DNA of 64,000 nt from an uncultured Cryomorphaceae bacterium. GTDB lineage: Bacteria; Bacteroidota; Bacteroidia; Flavobacteriales; Schleiferiaceae. Below the pieces are notes generated by a model. That model was not told the DNA's origin and did no database searches. It saw only the letters and a program-made list of their open reading frames with translations. The stretch is taken from the NCBI GenBank assembly GCA_937120475.1, contig CAKZJV010000007.1, forward strand, positions 946,068 to 1,010,067. Direction: 5' to 3'. A program made the translations under genes and the position numbers. Shown here one piece after another: positions 21,277 to 29,054 of the stretch (position 1 is the first letter of the stretch; each line of letters opens with the position of its first letter).

Positions 21277-22335
21277 ATGAAAGCACTAAGAGTTATTCTT
21301 ATCATCTTGCTGGTCATTTTTGGTGCGTACTGCATTTGGATGGCCACACTTCCTTCAACGTATAAAGTGGAGCGCTCAGCCGTTATTGATGCGCCACCTT
21401 CACAAGTGTACGCAGTAGTTAGCGACTTCAAAAGCTGGGGTGATTGGGATCCCTGGAACCGTAAGGATACGACCATCAAACACGAATTTGGTGATCATAC
21501 CCAAGGGGTTGGTGCCATGTATTCTTGGACCAGTGAAAACAGCGGTTCCGGTACACAGGAAATTGTAGCAGCCGAGGAAAACAAATCCATGGAAACCAAA
21601 CTGGTTTTTGAAGGTATGGGTGATTCCCAAACCCACTGGACTTTTGAAGAAGTTCCTGAAAATAAGACCAAAGTTACCTGGGATCTTACCGGTGAAGTGG
21701 GTTTCTTTAGCCGCTGGCAAACCGTTATGATGGATCAGTTTGTGGGCAAAGACTACGAAGACGGCTTGGATAATCTCAAGGAAAAAGTAGAGTCTATGCC
21801 CGCTCCTAAAAAGGATTACGAAGTGGTAATAACCGATGCTACTCCTATGGAGTATTATGCGGTTACTGACGATGTAAAGATCAGTGAAATGAATTCTGAC
21901 TTTTTCGCCACCCGTTATGCTGAGATTGGTACTTACCTGGGCGAAGATGCTCAAAATATGAATGGTGCACCCATGGCCTTTTACAATACCTGGGATGAAG
22001 AAGGTGACATGGCCAACGTTTCCGTTGCCCTGCCCGTTACATCTGCCAAACCCGGTAATGAGCGTATTGCCAAAGGAACCATTGCCGAAGGTAAAGTTTT
22101 GAAAGTGGTTTACTTAGGCCCTTACGAAGGTAGCGGTGAGGCCCACTATGCCATTGAGGAGTATATGCAGAATAATAACATGACTCTTACCGGCTCACCT
22201 TATGAGATATATGTTACCGATCCCGGAAACGAACCAGACCCCAACAAGTGGGTAACCGAAATTTACTACCCGGTAGCTTCTGCAGAAATGGAAGCTTCCT
22301 TAGGTGAAGGAAAAGGCCAGGAAGGAAACGGTTAA
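21277..22335 (+). CDS. SRPBCC polyketide-cyclase-like + GyrI-like ligand-binding protein
   Basis: 352 residues. One N-terminal transmembrane helix (LRVILIILLVIFGAYCIWMA), then a START/SRPBCC domain (about 30-175, VIDAPPSQVYAVVSDFKSWGDWDPW) and a GyrI-like small-molecule-binding domain (about 185-340, KVVYLGPYEGSGEAHYAIEEYM). Such fusions are membrane-anchored probable small-molecule binding proteins; ligand unknown. A TACATTTG -7 element lies at 21240-21247. Followed by a strong terminator. Confidence 0.85.
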   Translation: MKALRVILIILLVIFGAYCIWMATLPSTYKVERSAVIDAPPSQVYAVVSDFKSWGDWDPWNRKDTTIKHEFGDHTQGVGAMYSWTSENSGSGTQEIVAAEENKSMETKLVFEGMGDSQTHWTFEEVPENKTKVTWDLTGEVGFFSRWQTVMMDQFVGKDYEDGLDNLKEKVESMPAPKKDYEVVITDATPMEYYAVTDDVKISEMNSDFFATRYAEIGTYLGEDAQNMNGAPMAFYNTWDEEGDMANVSVALPVTSAKPGNERIAKGTIAEGKVLKVVYLGPYEGSGEAHYAIEEYMQNNNMTLTGSPYEIYVTDPGNEPDPNKWVTEIYYPVASAEMEASLGEGKGQEGNG

Positions 22336-22356
22336 TTCTTTTTTACTATACTTTTG

Positions 22357-22379
22357 AACCCCGGCCCCCAGCCGGGGTT
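22357..22379 (+). terminator. Rho-independent terminator
   Basis: Perfect 9-bp stem (22357-22365 with 22371-22379, AACCCCGGC/GCCGGGGTT), five-base loop, T-run through 22383. Ends transcription of the SRPBCC gene; because the TonB receptor begins 30 bases later, that gene needs its own signal or read-through. Confidence 0.92.
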
Positions 22380-22411
22380 TTTTGTTTGAATTTTCCAAAC
22401 TTAACATCGCT

Positions 22412-24784
22412 TTGAAAAAAATCTTCTCCCTCCTCTTGCTGAGCTCCTTTGTATTTTCTTTGAATGCTCAGAAGGGAACCATTGAAGGCCGGGTGTATGA
22501 CCAAATTAATAATGACCCGTTACCTTTCGCTAACGTAGTAATAGCCGGTACTACCAACGGTACCACCACCGACTCCGATGGTAACTACCGCCTGGAGGTG
22601 GAGCCCGGACTTTACAACGTGGAAGCCTCCTTTATTGGTTATAAAGCAAAAACCGAATACGAGGTGCAGGTTACCTTATCCAAGCCCCGTTACCTGGATT
22701 TCGCCCTGTCGGAAAATACCAAATCGCTGAACGAAGTAGAAGTTTCAGCTCAGCAACAGTTTAACCGGAAAGCGGAAAGCCCGGTATCGGTAAACACTTT
22801 GGGGATAAATGAGATACAGAGAAACCCCGGTGGCAACCAGGATATTTCCAAAGTGATACAGGCCCTGCCGGGGGTGGCTTCTACGCCCAATTTTCGCAAC
22901 GACATTATTATTCGCGGTGGGGCACCTAATGAAAATAAGTTTTTCCTGGACGGCATTGAAATACCGGCCATCAACCATTTTGCTACCCAGGGCAGTAGCG
23001 GTGGCCCGGTGGGCCTGATCAATGTCAATTTTATCCGTGAGGTGGACCTGTACACCAGTGCCTTCCCGGTAGAGAAAGCCCAGGCTTTAAGCTCGGTAAT
23101 GGACATACAGCTTAAAGACGGGCGTAAAGACCGTACGGGTGGAATTTTCCAGGTGGGTGCCTCGGAAGTGGGTTTAACGCTGGAAGGGCCATTAAGCGAA
23201 AAAACGACCTATATCGCTTCGGTGCGCAGGAGTTACCTGCAATTTCTCTTTTCTCTTTTGGAACTTTCTTTTTTACCCACCTACAATGATTTTCAGGCCA
23301 AAGTGAAATATAAAATAGATGACAAAAACCAAATAACCTTACTGGGATTGGGGGCTATTGACAACTTTAAGCTAAACCTGGATGCCAATGAAACGGAATT
23401 ACAGCAGTACCAGTTGCAACTGCTGCCGGTAAACGAGCAGTGGAATTATTCGGTAGGAGCCAAATACACCCGCTTTGGTGAGAAGTCATACACCAACTAC
23501 ATACTGAGCCGTTTCATGCTGAATAACACGGCCGAAAAATTTGTGGACAACAACCAGGATGCTTTGCAATTGCTGGATTATGCCTCCCAGGAAATTGAGA
23601 ATAAGCTGCGTATTGAACATTTTATTCGCGGTGAAGAATGGCGATGGACAGCCGGGCTTGGTTTTGAAGAGGCCAAATACAATACCCAAACACTGGACCG
23701 GAGGGTGCCGACCGGTTTCCCCGACCTTACCTACGACAGTGAACTGCGTTTGTATAAATACGCCTTTTTCGGGCAGGCCACGCGCAGTTTCTGGCAGGAA
23801 CGCCTGAGCCTCACCCTGGGTTTGCGGGCCGATGCCAATACCTTTAATAAACGCATGGCTAACCCACTCAACCAATTATCGCCCAAATTGGCTTTTTCCT
23901 ATAATATCAATTCCAACTGGAGCTGGAATAACAGCATAAGTATTTACAACCAACTCCCCCCCTACACCACTTTGGGTTTTCGCAATACGGCCGGTGATCT
24001 CATCAACGAAGATCTCAGTTACATCCGAAGTACACACTACGTTACCGGTATTACCCATTATTTACCGTTCAATGCCAAAGTAAGCCTGGAAGGCTTTTAT
24101 AAAGATTACGCCAACTACCCTTTCCTGGTGCGCGACTCAATAACCCTGGCCAATCTGGGCAGCGATTTTGGAGTAATTGGTATTGGTGAAGCTACCAGCA
24201 CCTCAGCCGGAAGGGCTTACGGACTGGAGCTATTGTACCAGCAAAAGTTGTACAAGGGTTGGTACGGAACGCTGGCCTATACCTGGGTGCGCAGTGAGTT
24301 TGAAGATAAAAACGGGGACCTGGTTCCCTCGGCCTGGGATAACGGGAACATCATTACCCTTACCATGGGCAAAAAGCTCAAAGGCAATTGGGAAATTGGA
24401 ATACAATACCAGTACCTGGGCGGTGCGCCCTACACTCCGCTGGACCTGCAAACCTCCAGCCTAGTTTCGGTGTATGACGTAAACCAGCAAGGCTTACTGG
24501 ATTATAACCGCCTCAATACCGAAAGGCTGGATGCCTTTAACCGCCTGAACCTGCGCATCGATAAAAAATGGTTTTTTGAAAAATGGAGCCTCGATGTCTA
24601 TCTCGATATCCAAAATGCTTTGGCGCAATCCGTAGAGGGTAACCCCTTTTTGGTATTGGACCGTGACGCTAACGGAGACCCGGTTACCTTTACCCGAAAC
24701 GGCCAGGAGTTTTATCGTACTAAAACCATTGAGAACGAAACAGGCACCCTCATTCCAAGTATCGGTTTGATTGTGGAGTTTTGA
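22412..24784 (+). CDS. TonB-dependent outer-membrane receptor
   Basis: 790 residues from the TTG at 22412, which gives a textbook signal peptide (MKKIFSLLLLSSFVFSLNAQ). The frame extends back to a TTG at 22382, but that lies in the terminator T-run. Domains: carboxypeptidase-regulatory-like beta-sandwich (about 22-105), plug (about 120-230, with DIIIRGGAPNENKFFLDGIEI), 22-strand barrel to the C-terminus ending GLIVEF. Imports an unknown ligand through the outer membrane using TonB energy. No SusD partner follows. The gene immediately precedes the cassette array. Confidence 0.92.
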   Translation: MKKIFSLLLLSSFVFSLNAQKGTIEGRVYDQINNDPLPFANVVIAGTTNGTTTDSDGNYRLEVEPGLYNVEASFIGYKAKTEYEVQVTLSKPRYLDFALSENTKSLNEVEVSAQQQFNRKAESPVSVNTLGINEIQRNPGGNQDISKVIQALPGVASTPNFRNDIIIRGGAPNENKFFLDGIEIPAINHFATQGSSGGPVGLINVNFIREVDLYTSAFPVEKAQALSSVMDIQLKDGRKDRTGGIFQVGASEVGLTLEGPLSEKTTYIASVRRSYLQFLFSLLELSFLPTYNDFQAKVKYKIDDKNQITLLGLGAIDNFKLNLDANETELQQYQLQLLPVNEQWNYSVGAKYTRFGEKSYTNYILSRFMLNNTAEKFVDNNQDALQLLDYASQEIENKLRIEHFIRGEEWRWTAGLGFEEAKYNTQTLDRRVPTGFPDLTYDSELRLYKYAFFGQATRSFWQERLSLTLGLRADANTFNKRMANPLNQLSPKLAFSYNINSNWSWNNSISIYNQLPPYTTLGFRNTAGDLINEDLSYIRSTHYVTGITHYLPFNAKVSLEGFYKDYANYPFLVRDSITLANLGSDFGVIGIGEATSTSAGRAYGLELLYQQKLYKGWYGTLAYTWVRSEFEDKNGDLVPSAWDNGNIITLTMGKKLKGNWEIGIQYQYLGGAPYTPLDLQTSSLVSVYDVNQQGLLDYNRLNTERLDAFNRLNLRIDKKWFFEKWSLDVYLDIQNALAQSVEGNPFLVLDRDANGDPVTFTRNGQEFYRTKTIENETGTLIPSIGLIVEF

Positions 24785-24808
24785 TAGTATTGGAAACTTT
24801 GGATTTCA

Positions 24809-24902
24809 GCATTCACTGCAGTGATTTGAAGAACAGCGACTTAACAGATGGGTCAATGTAAGAGTATGTAGTGCACTGCACTATATGCAATCGTTAGTTG
24901 CA
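24809..24902 (+). repeat. attC-like site 0 (left edge of array)
   Basis: Arms 24809-24823 and 24874-24888 are complementary at 12 of 15 positions; right end CTATATGCAATCGTTAG resembles the other sites' right ends. No clear left AAC box beside the arm. The left arm contains a perfect palindrome TCACTGCAGTGA (24813-24824), and the right arm another (24869-24883). Starts 25 bases past the TonB receptor stop. Confidence 0.5.
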
Positions 24903-24909
24903 AGTTAAA

Positions 24910-25278
24910 ATGACAATGAAAAGTAAATATCAGCCATGGAATGCCCCAGCTCAAACTTGGGACTACATCGAGAATCGATACATCGAAGATTGGAAGGGTG
25001 AACATGTTAGACTGCTCGAATTAGTTAGGCACATCAAGAACTCAAATCTTAAAGACAGACTTTTCGGATCAACATCCATGGACAAACTTGTAATTAGCAT
25101 TTATGACCCGATTGATTACAGGAAAGAAGCTCTGCACGTCACCTTTGATCTTCAGAATAGGAAATGGAATTTTAGATATATGGCGTTGCCATTTCAAGAA
25201 CCCGAATTTGCCAGAACCTACGATGAAAAGACGGGTATTGAAAAATTTGACAACTTCATCGCAATGATCAAATGGTAG
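24910..25278 (+). CDS. Cassette 1 hypothetical protein
   Basis: 122 residues from the ATG at 24910 (a second ATG two codons on at 24916 is equally possible; TTG at 24898 lies in the cassette-end sequence). Soluble, Trp/Tyr-rich alpha+beta protein (YQPWNAPAQTWDYIENRYI) with no recognised domain. The start is 17 bases from the cassette end, leaving no room for a promoter, as in several neighbours. Unknown function. Confidence 0.6.
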   Translation: MTMKSKYQPWNAPAQTWDYIENRYIEDWKGEHVRLLELVRHIKNSNLKDRLFGSTSMDKLVISIYDPIDYRKEALHVTFDLQNRKWNFRYMALPFQEPEFARTYDEKTGIEKFDNFIAMIKW

Positions 25279-25290
25279 AAAAGTAAAAAA

Positions 25291-25467
25291 GCCAACAGTT
25301 GACAATTCCTAAAGCTAACCTACCTAACGGTTTACCAGCCGAAGGCATGGTAGGTAAGTGTGGTCATTTCGCCTCCATTTGACACAGACGTGGTTGACGA
25401 TGACGATCTCCGTTCTTTAGGAATTTATGGAAAGCCCCACTAGCTTTGGCCAAACCATTAACGACAA
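25291..25467 (+). repeat. attC-like site 1
   Basis: Outer arms CTAAAGCTA (25309-25317) and TAGCTTTGG (25441-25449), right end GGCCAAACCATTAACGAC with ATT in place of GTT. Interior shares long stretches with site 3 (GTTGACGATGACGATCTC-type segment, TAGGAATTTATGGAAAGCC) but holds an extra 40-base hairpin with ACCTACC/GGTAGGT arms. Confidence 0.65.
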
Positions 25468-25483
25468 TTAAAAAAGAAAAAAG

Positions 25484-26277
25484 TTGAGTAAACAACCCGA
25501 TTGGTATCATTTTCAAGAAACGATTTGCAACCACTTCAATTCAATAGGTGCTAGGGCTCAAACTAACGTGACAGTTCAAGGCACGAGAACTTCACATGAC
25601 ATAGATATTTTCGTAAGAACCAAATTTCTTGGACAAGATATTACTTGGGTTGTTGAAGCAAAAAAGTGGAATCATAAAGTCAATAAGCTTCACGTTTTAG
25701 CACTACGTACAATAGTGACAGATATAGGAGCAGATAAGGGTTTCATAATTTCAGAAAAAGGATTTCAATCGGGTGCTGTTGAAGCAGCAAGTGATTCCAA
25801 CATATTATTGACGACTCTAAGCGACTTGAAAAATCAAACTAAGCACTACATCCAAGATGAAATTTTAAAGACTTATAATAAACGACTAATTCTATTGGAA
25901 AATCGGTATTGGTCACACTCCAAGAAAATAAGGCAGCAATATGGCCTAAGGGGGAAATCTGGGACTTCCCTGTAAATTTTTCCGGACACAACTTGCTACA
26001 AACAGCTCATTGGGCGATAAATTCAGCTGAGAAGAATGAATACCCGATTGATTTGGAAACATATATGATTGAAAAGCAAGGCGAGCTTACTGCTAACAAC
26101 TTTCAGGAATTAACGAATTGGCTAAATCTTAACTTAAATTACATGGACGAGAAAATTCTCACTGCTGAAATACAAATGATTTCAGATGGGAATTTTAATC
26201 CAGATTTATACCCCAGAGACGATAATGATTTACCCATAAACATGTTTACGCATTTCGAAAAGCCAAATGAAAAATAA
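25484..26277 (+). pseudogene. Mrr-like restriction endonuclease, frameshifted
   Basis: Two overlapping reading frames form one protein. The first (TTG 25484 to TAA 25975) carries a PD-(D/E)XK nuclease core: HDIDIFVR supplies the Asp and WVVEAKKW the ExK pair, followed by a GADKGFIISEKGFQSGA segment as in Mrr/restriction-endonuclease-like families. The second (25909-26277) continues without a start of its own (GEIWDFPVNFSGHNLLQTAH). Restoring one G in the G5 run at 25950-25954 joins them into about 264 residues reading QQYGLRGEIWDFPVNF. Loss of one base in the homopolymer is the simplest reading; sequencing error or -1 frameshifting remain possible. The final TAA (26275-26277) touches the cassette's 3' end box. 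Confidence 0.7.
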
Positions 26278-26411
26278 CAGCCGCTAACAAGGCATATAGC
26301 TAATGCCTGATCAAGTTGTATATTGAGGCTTAGAATTTAACTTAACCTAATCCAACGGCACGCAAAACGTTATTTAAACCGGCACTAGCCATATGCTTAC
26401 CGTTGTGCACA
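26278..26411 (+). repeat. attC-like site 2
   Basis: Left box AGCCGCTAAC (26279-26288), arms GGCATATAGCTAATGCC (26291-26307) and GGCACTAGCCATATGC (26381-26396), right end TTACCGTTGTGCAC with GTT at 26402. Same arm family as site 6. Confidence 0.75.
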
Positions 26412-26438
26412 ATTTGACCAAACCAAAATCTAGGACTA

Positions 26439-26921
26439 ATGAACTCGAAAACAACCCCTCTCTGGTTTCGACAAGTGACATATCAAAAGAAAAATCGAAT
26501 AATTACAAATGGACTAACAATTCCCTACTTAATCGGAAGCTATGAAGTTTGCGGTGAAAGACTCCCAGAAAACTCGATTGAGTTCTTAATGAAGGAAATA
26601 ACTGAAGCGGAACTTGACAAATGTGCAGTGATACAGAAATGTCCCCATATCCGACAATATGTCGTTGGAGTTGATGACCGACAATTTTGCGAAACCTACA
26701 TGAGAAAGGAAATTCTGTTCAAAAACGGTAAGGGACAAACCAGTTTAGTGGTAACGCAGAATGCTAAAGAATTGGGAAACGACCTCAATGGACTAATAAA
26801 CCAATTTGAAAATCTGTACAGACTTTTTACTTTACAATCTGAATTCTCGTGGAATAATGAAACCAGAGCTTGGGAAAACTTCGCTCAATCAGAAATCGAA
26901 TTAATTAAAAAAGGAAAGTAA
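26439..26921 (+). CDS. Cassette 3 hypothetical protein
   Basis: 160 residues from the ATG at 26439, 37 bases into the unit. Contains several cysteines (VCGERL, KCAVIQKCPH, QFCETYM) and a helical C-terminus (GLINQFENLYRLF). The cysteine spacing C-x7-8-C does not match a known zinc finger. No family recognised. It lies in the unit whose end boxes are the cleanest match (GTTGTGCACA against TGTGCACAAC). Confidence 0.6.
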   Translation: MNSKTTPLWFRQVTYQKKNRIITNGLTIPYLIGSYEVCGERLPENSIEFLMKEITEAELDKCAVIQKCPHIRQYVVGVDDRQFCETYMRKEILFKNGKGQTSLVVTQNAKELGNDLNGLINQFENLYRLFTLQSEFSWNNETRAWENFAQSEIELIKKGK

Positions 26922-26925
26922 AAAC

Positions 26926-27058
26926 TGTGCACAACAACACCTAAAGCTAATGCGGCCATTTGATCTTCGGCAGACACAGAAACGGTTGACGATGATGATC
27001 TCGGTCCTCTAGGAATTTACGGAAAGCCGCACTAGCTTTAGCCAAACCGTTGGCAGTA
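26926..27058 (+). repeat. attC-like site 3
   Basis: Left box TGTGCACAAC (26926-26935) is the exact reverse complement of the unit start at 26402-26411. Arms CTAAAGCTAATGCGGC (26941-26956) and GCCGCACTAGCTTTAG (27026-27041) pair at 15 of 16 positions (one A.C mismatch). Right end AGCCAAACCGTTGGCAGT with GTT at 27049. Confidence 0.85.
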
Positions 27059-27081
27059 ATTAAAATAAAAAGAAAATTAAT

Positions 27082-27948
27082 ATGAAGGTATTTTTAAGTT
27101 GGTCAGGAGAATTAAGTCATAAAATTGCTCTTGAATTAAGAGAATGGTTACCATATGTAATACAATCAATTGAACCTTACGTTTCATCTGAAGATATAGA
27201 CAAAGGAACTAGATGGAGTATAGATATTGCGAAAGAATTAGAAGATTCATCCTTTGGGATTCTTTGTGTAACTCCTCAAAATTTGAATGCTCCTTGGTTA
27301 AACTTTGAGGCTGGGGCACTTTCTAAAGCATTTGAAAATTCATTTGTATCACCATTCCTATTTGGTCTAAAACCATCTGATTTAAAGAAATCTCCACTTC
27401 TGCAGTTTCAACATACTTTATATGATAAGAAGGATTTCTTTAAGTTAATATGTTCTATTAATAATGCTTTAGGTGACCAAAAATTGAAAGAAGATAAATT
27501 AAAAGCAACTTTCGAAATTTGGTTTAATCAATTAAAAGAAAAACTTGATGCTTTGCTAGGTGAAGCTTCTAATGTTCAACCTGAATTAACAACAGAAAAA
27601 CACGAAGACGTAAATCAGGATATTCTTGAAGAGCTTTTAGAACTTTCTAGGTCTCAACAAAAGATGATTAGAAACCCAGAAGTATTACTACCACAAAAAT
27701 ACTTTAGAGAAATGTTTAACTCTGTAGGTTTTATTGATTCTAATCACAGGGTGTGGAGAGATTTAGAAATTTATTTTTCTAAACTTAATGACCAAGTCGA
27801 AAGACTTTCAGATGAAGAAATTACCCCAGAGCTTATAAAGGACATTCAGGAATATCAAAAGAGATTAGGGCAACCTATCAGATATATTTTACGCAGAGAC
27901 AGGAATAGACGAAGTCACCTTAGAGGTGGGAGTTTATGGAATGAATAA
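27082..27948 (+). CDS. TIR domain protein, probable antiphage NADase
   Basis: 288 residues. An N-terminal TIR domain (about 1-130) begins MKVFLSWSGELSHKIALELR and includes the region PWLNFEAGALSKA, where Glu76 aligns with the catalytic glutamate of bacterial TIR NADases. A charged helical linker (about 150-205) and a C-terminal helical domain ending in a basic tail (RRDRNRRSHLRGG) follow and are unlike Thoeris or CBASS effectors I know. TIR proteins commonly deplete NAD+ on phage infection; activation partner unknown. Very AT-rich (about 28% GC in a sampled 60-base line near 27121). Carried alone in cassette 4. Confidence 0.8.
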   Translation: MKVFLSWSGELSHKIALELREWLPYVIQSIEPYVSSEDIDKGTRWSIDIAKELEDSSFGILCVTPQNLNAPWLNFEAGALSKAFENSFVSPFLFGLKPSDLKKSPLLQFQHTLYDKKDFFKLICSINNALGDQKLKEDKLKATFEIWFNQLKEKLDALLGEASNVQPELTTEKHEDVNQDILEELLELSRSQQKMIRNPEVLLPQKYFREMFNSVGFIDSNHRVWRDLEIYFSKLNDQVERLSDEEITPELIKDIQEYQKRLGQPIRYILRRDRNRRSHLRGGSLWNE

Positions 27949-27955
27949 AGAAAAC

Positions 27956-28028
27956 TACTGCCAACAAAACCTATAAGCAATAGCACCCTCCGGGATGCTA
28001 CTGCTCATAGCCGAGACCGTTAGCTGCC
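27956..28028 (+). repeat. attC-like site 4
   Basis: Left box TACTGCCAAC (27956-27965) is the exact reverse complement of the unit start at 27049-27058. Arms CTATAAGCAATAGC (27971-27984) and GCTACTGCTCATAG (27997-28010) pair at 12 of 14. Right end CCGAGACCGTTAGCTGC, GTT at 28019. Nearly identical to site 7. Confidence 0.85.
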
Positions 28029-28036
28029 ATTTAAAA

Positions 28037-28489
28037 ATGACCAAGACAGACCAATCTCTTCGAAACATTACAATTGCGGCTATTAAGAGAAGTGCGCAAG
28101 AGAAGGAAAAATGGAGATTCACCAATTTCTATTCTGATTCCAAGAGTGCTACGATCCCCCAGCCCATAAGAGACAAATTAAAATTGGCTGAAAAGGAATT
28201 GCTTGTGGCTTCCTCAATTGCTTCTTTAACGGAATGGACGGTTGTCACCACCAGGAGAATACTCGGTAATGCTGGAGGAATCTTACAGGAGCTCGAATTG
28301 AAAGAGGTCGATAGTTTTCACTGGGGTGAATTTAAGGACAAGGAAAATCAAACGACTAAAATTAGGTTGACCTCTTACAACTCTGAGGATTTTTACTTTG
28401 ACATTGAAACGAGGGAGGGATCAATCGTAATGATTTACGCTATTCGTACTTTGATAAATTTGAATGAAAGAAATAAAAACGGCAGCTAA
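28037..28489 (+). CDS. Cassette 5 hypothetical protein
   Basis: 150 residues from the ATG at 28037, 18 bases into the unit; the frame is open back to 27995 but that part is attC sequence. Mixed alpha/beta, with GNAGGILQELELKEVDSFHW and a terminal FYFDIETREGSIVMIYAIRTL resembling a PH-like barrel in pattern only. No family recognised. Its stop codon (28487-28489) lies inside the left box of attC site 5, so the recombination site supplies the end of the gene. Confidence 0.6.
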   Translation: MTKTDQSLRNITIAAIKRSAQEKEKWRFTNFYSDSKSATIPQPIRDKLKLAEKELLVASSIASLTEWTVVTTRRILGNAGGILQELELKEVDSFHWGEFKDKENQTTKIRLTSYNSEDFYFDIETREGSIVMIYAIRTLINLNERNKNGS

Positions 28490-28597
28490 CAAAGTGTAAA
28501 CTCAATTTGGCCCGGGCCTTTCGTTTGGTTTCGGGGGAAAATTCCTCAACTTGATTACGGTTGGCCAAACTGCGTTTACACAGGCCGTTGTGGTGCA
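28481..28597 (+). repeat. attC-like site 5
   Basis: Left box GGCAGCTAAC (28481-28490) is the exact reverse complement of the unit start at 28019-28028. Outer arms GTGTAAAC (28494-28501) and GTTTACAC (28574-28581), inner arms TTTGGCC (28506-28512) and GGCCAAA (28563-28569), both perfect. Right end CAGGCCGTTGTGGTGC with GTT at 28587. Arm sequence differs from the other sites. Confidence 0.85.
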
Positions 28598-28603
28598 TTT
28601 AAA

Positions 28604-28933
28604 ATGGAAATGAACTTTAAAGACAATATCCTAGGAATTGACGGCAAAGACTTCGAATTGGATTTTCCGATTAGAACGGCTAAAAGAATCAATGATTTAG
28701 TAGTTGTCATATTTGATCACTCAGATAAAGTTCCTAGATATAGTCAACATCAAAACTGCAGAGCATTTGATTTAAATGGTAATCACATTTGGACTGCAGA
28801 ACATCCAACAAATGGAAATGCTGACTATTATATTGACTTCATGGAGAAAAACAAGCTTTGGAACTTTGCCTGTTTCATCTGTGAAATAGATTTCAGGAAC
28901 GGAAAATTAGTTGATGCTCTATTCACAAAATGA
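28604..28933 (+). CDS. Cassette 6 hypothetical protein
   Basis: 109 residues from the ATG at 28604 (a second ATG two codons on). Beta-rich soluble protein (GIDGKDFELDFPIRTAKRIND, LVVVIFDHS, NGNHIWTAEHPT). Looks like a small cytoplasmic protein of the immunity-protein size class, but I recognise no family. Start lies 17 bases into the unit behind an A-rich leader. Confidence 0.55.
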   Translation: MEMNFKDNILGIDGKDFELDFPIRTAKRINDLVVVIFDHSDKVPRYSQHQNCRAFDLNGNHIWTAEHPTNGNADYYIDFMEKNKLWNFACFICEIDFRNGKLVDALFTK

Positions 28934-28946
28934 AAAAATAATAAAC

Positions 28947-29048
28947 GCACAACAACAACGCATATAGCTTATGGCGGGTGAACTGCTGCCAGCGAGCCTG
29001 CCTGCCGGCAGGCAGGCGCCACAAGCCATATGTAAACCGTTGGACACT
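28947..29048 (+). repeat. attC-like site 6 with internal 22-bp palindrome
   Basis: Left box GCACAACAAC (28947-28956) matches the unit start (28587-28596) at 9 of 10. Arms GCATATAGCTTATGGCG (28960-28976) and CGCCACAAGCCATATG (29017-29032). Interior holds a perfect 22-base palindrome (28996-29017) built on GCCTGCC/GGCAGGC, a motif I recognise as widespread in Bacteroidota intergenic DNA. Right end TAAACCGTTGGACAC, GTT at 29039. Confidence 0.8.
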
Positions 29049-29054
29049 ATTAAA

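Noticed and set aside
25909-25975. Programmed -1 ribosomal frameshift in the nuclease gene
   Set aside because: The run CTA AGG GGG AAA does not fit an X XXY YYZ slippery heptamer and no downstream structure is evident; a one-base deletion is simpler.
27995-28036. Upstream ATG for the cassette 5 protein
   Set aside because: It lies in the attC site; the ATG at 28037 has the usual A-rich leader.
28971-29054. Upstream ATG for the serine hydrolase
   Set aside because: It reads through the attC palindrome (PASLPAGRQ) and would hide the lipoprotein signal.
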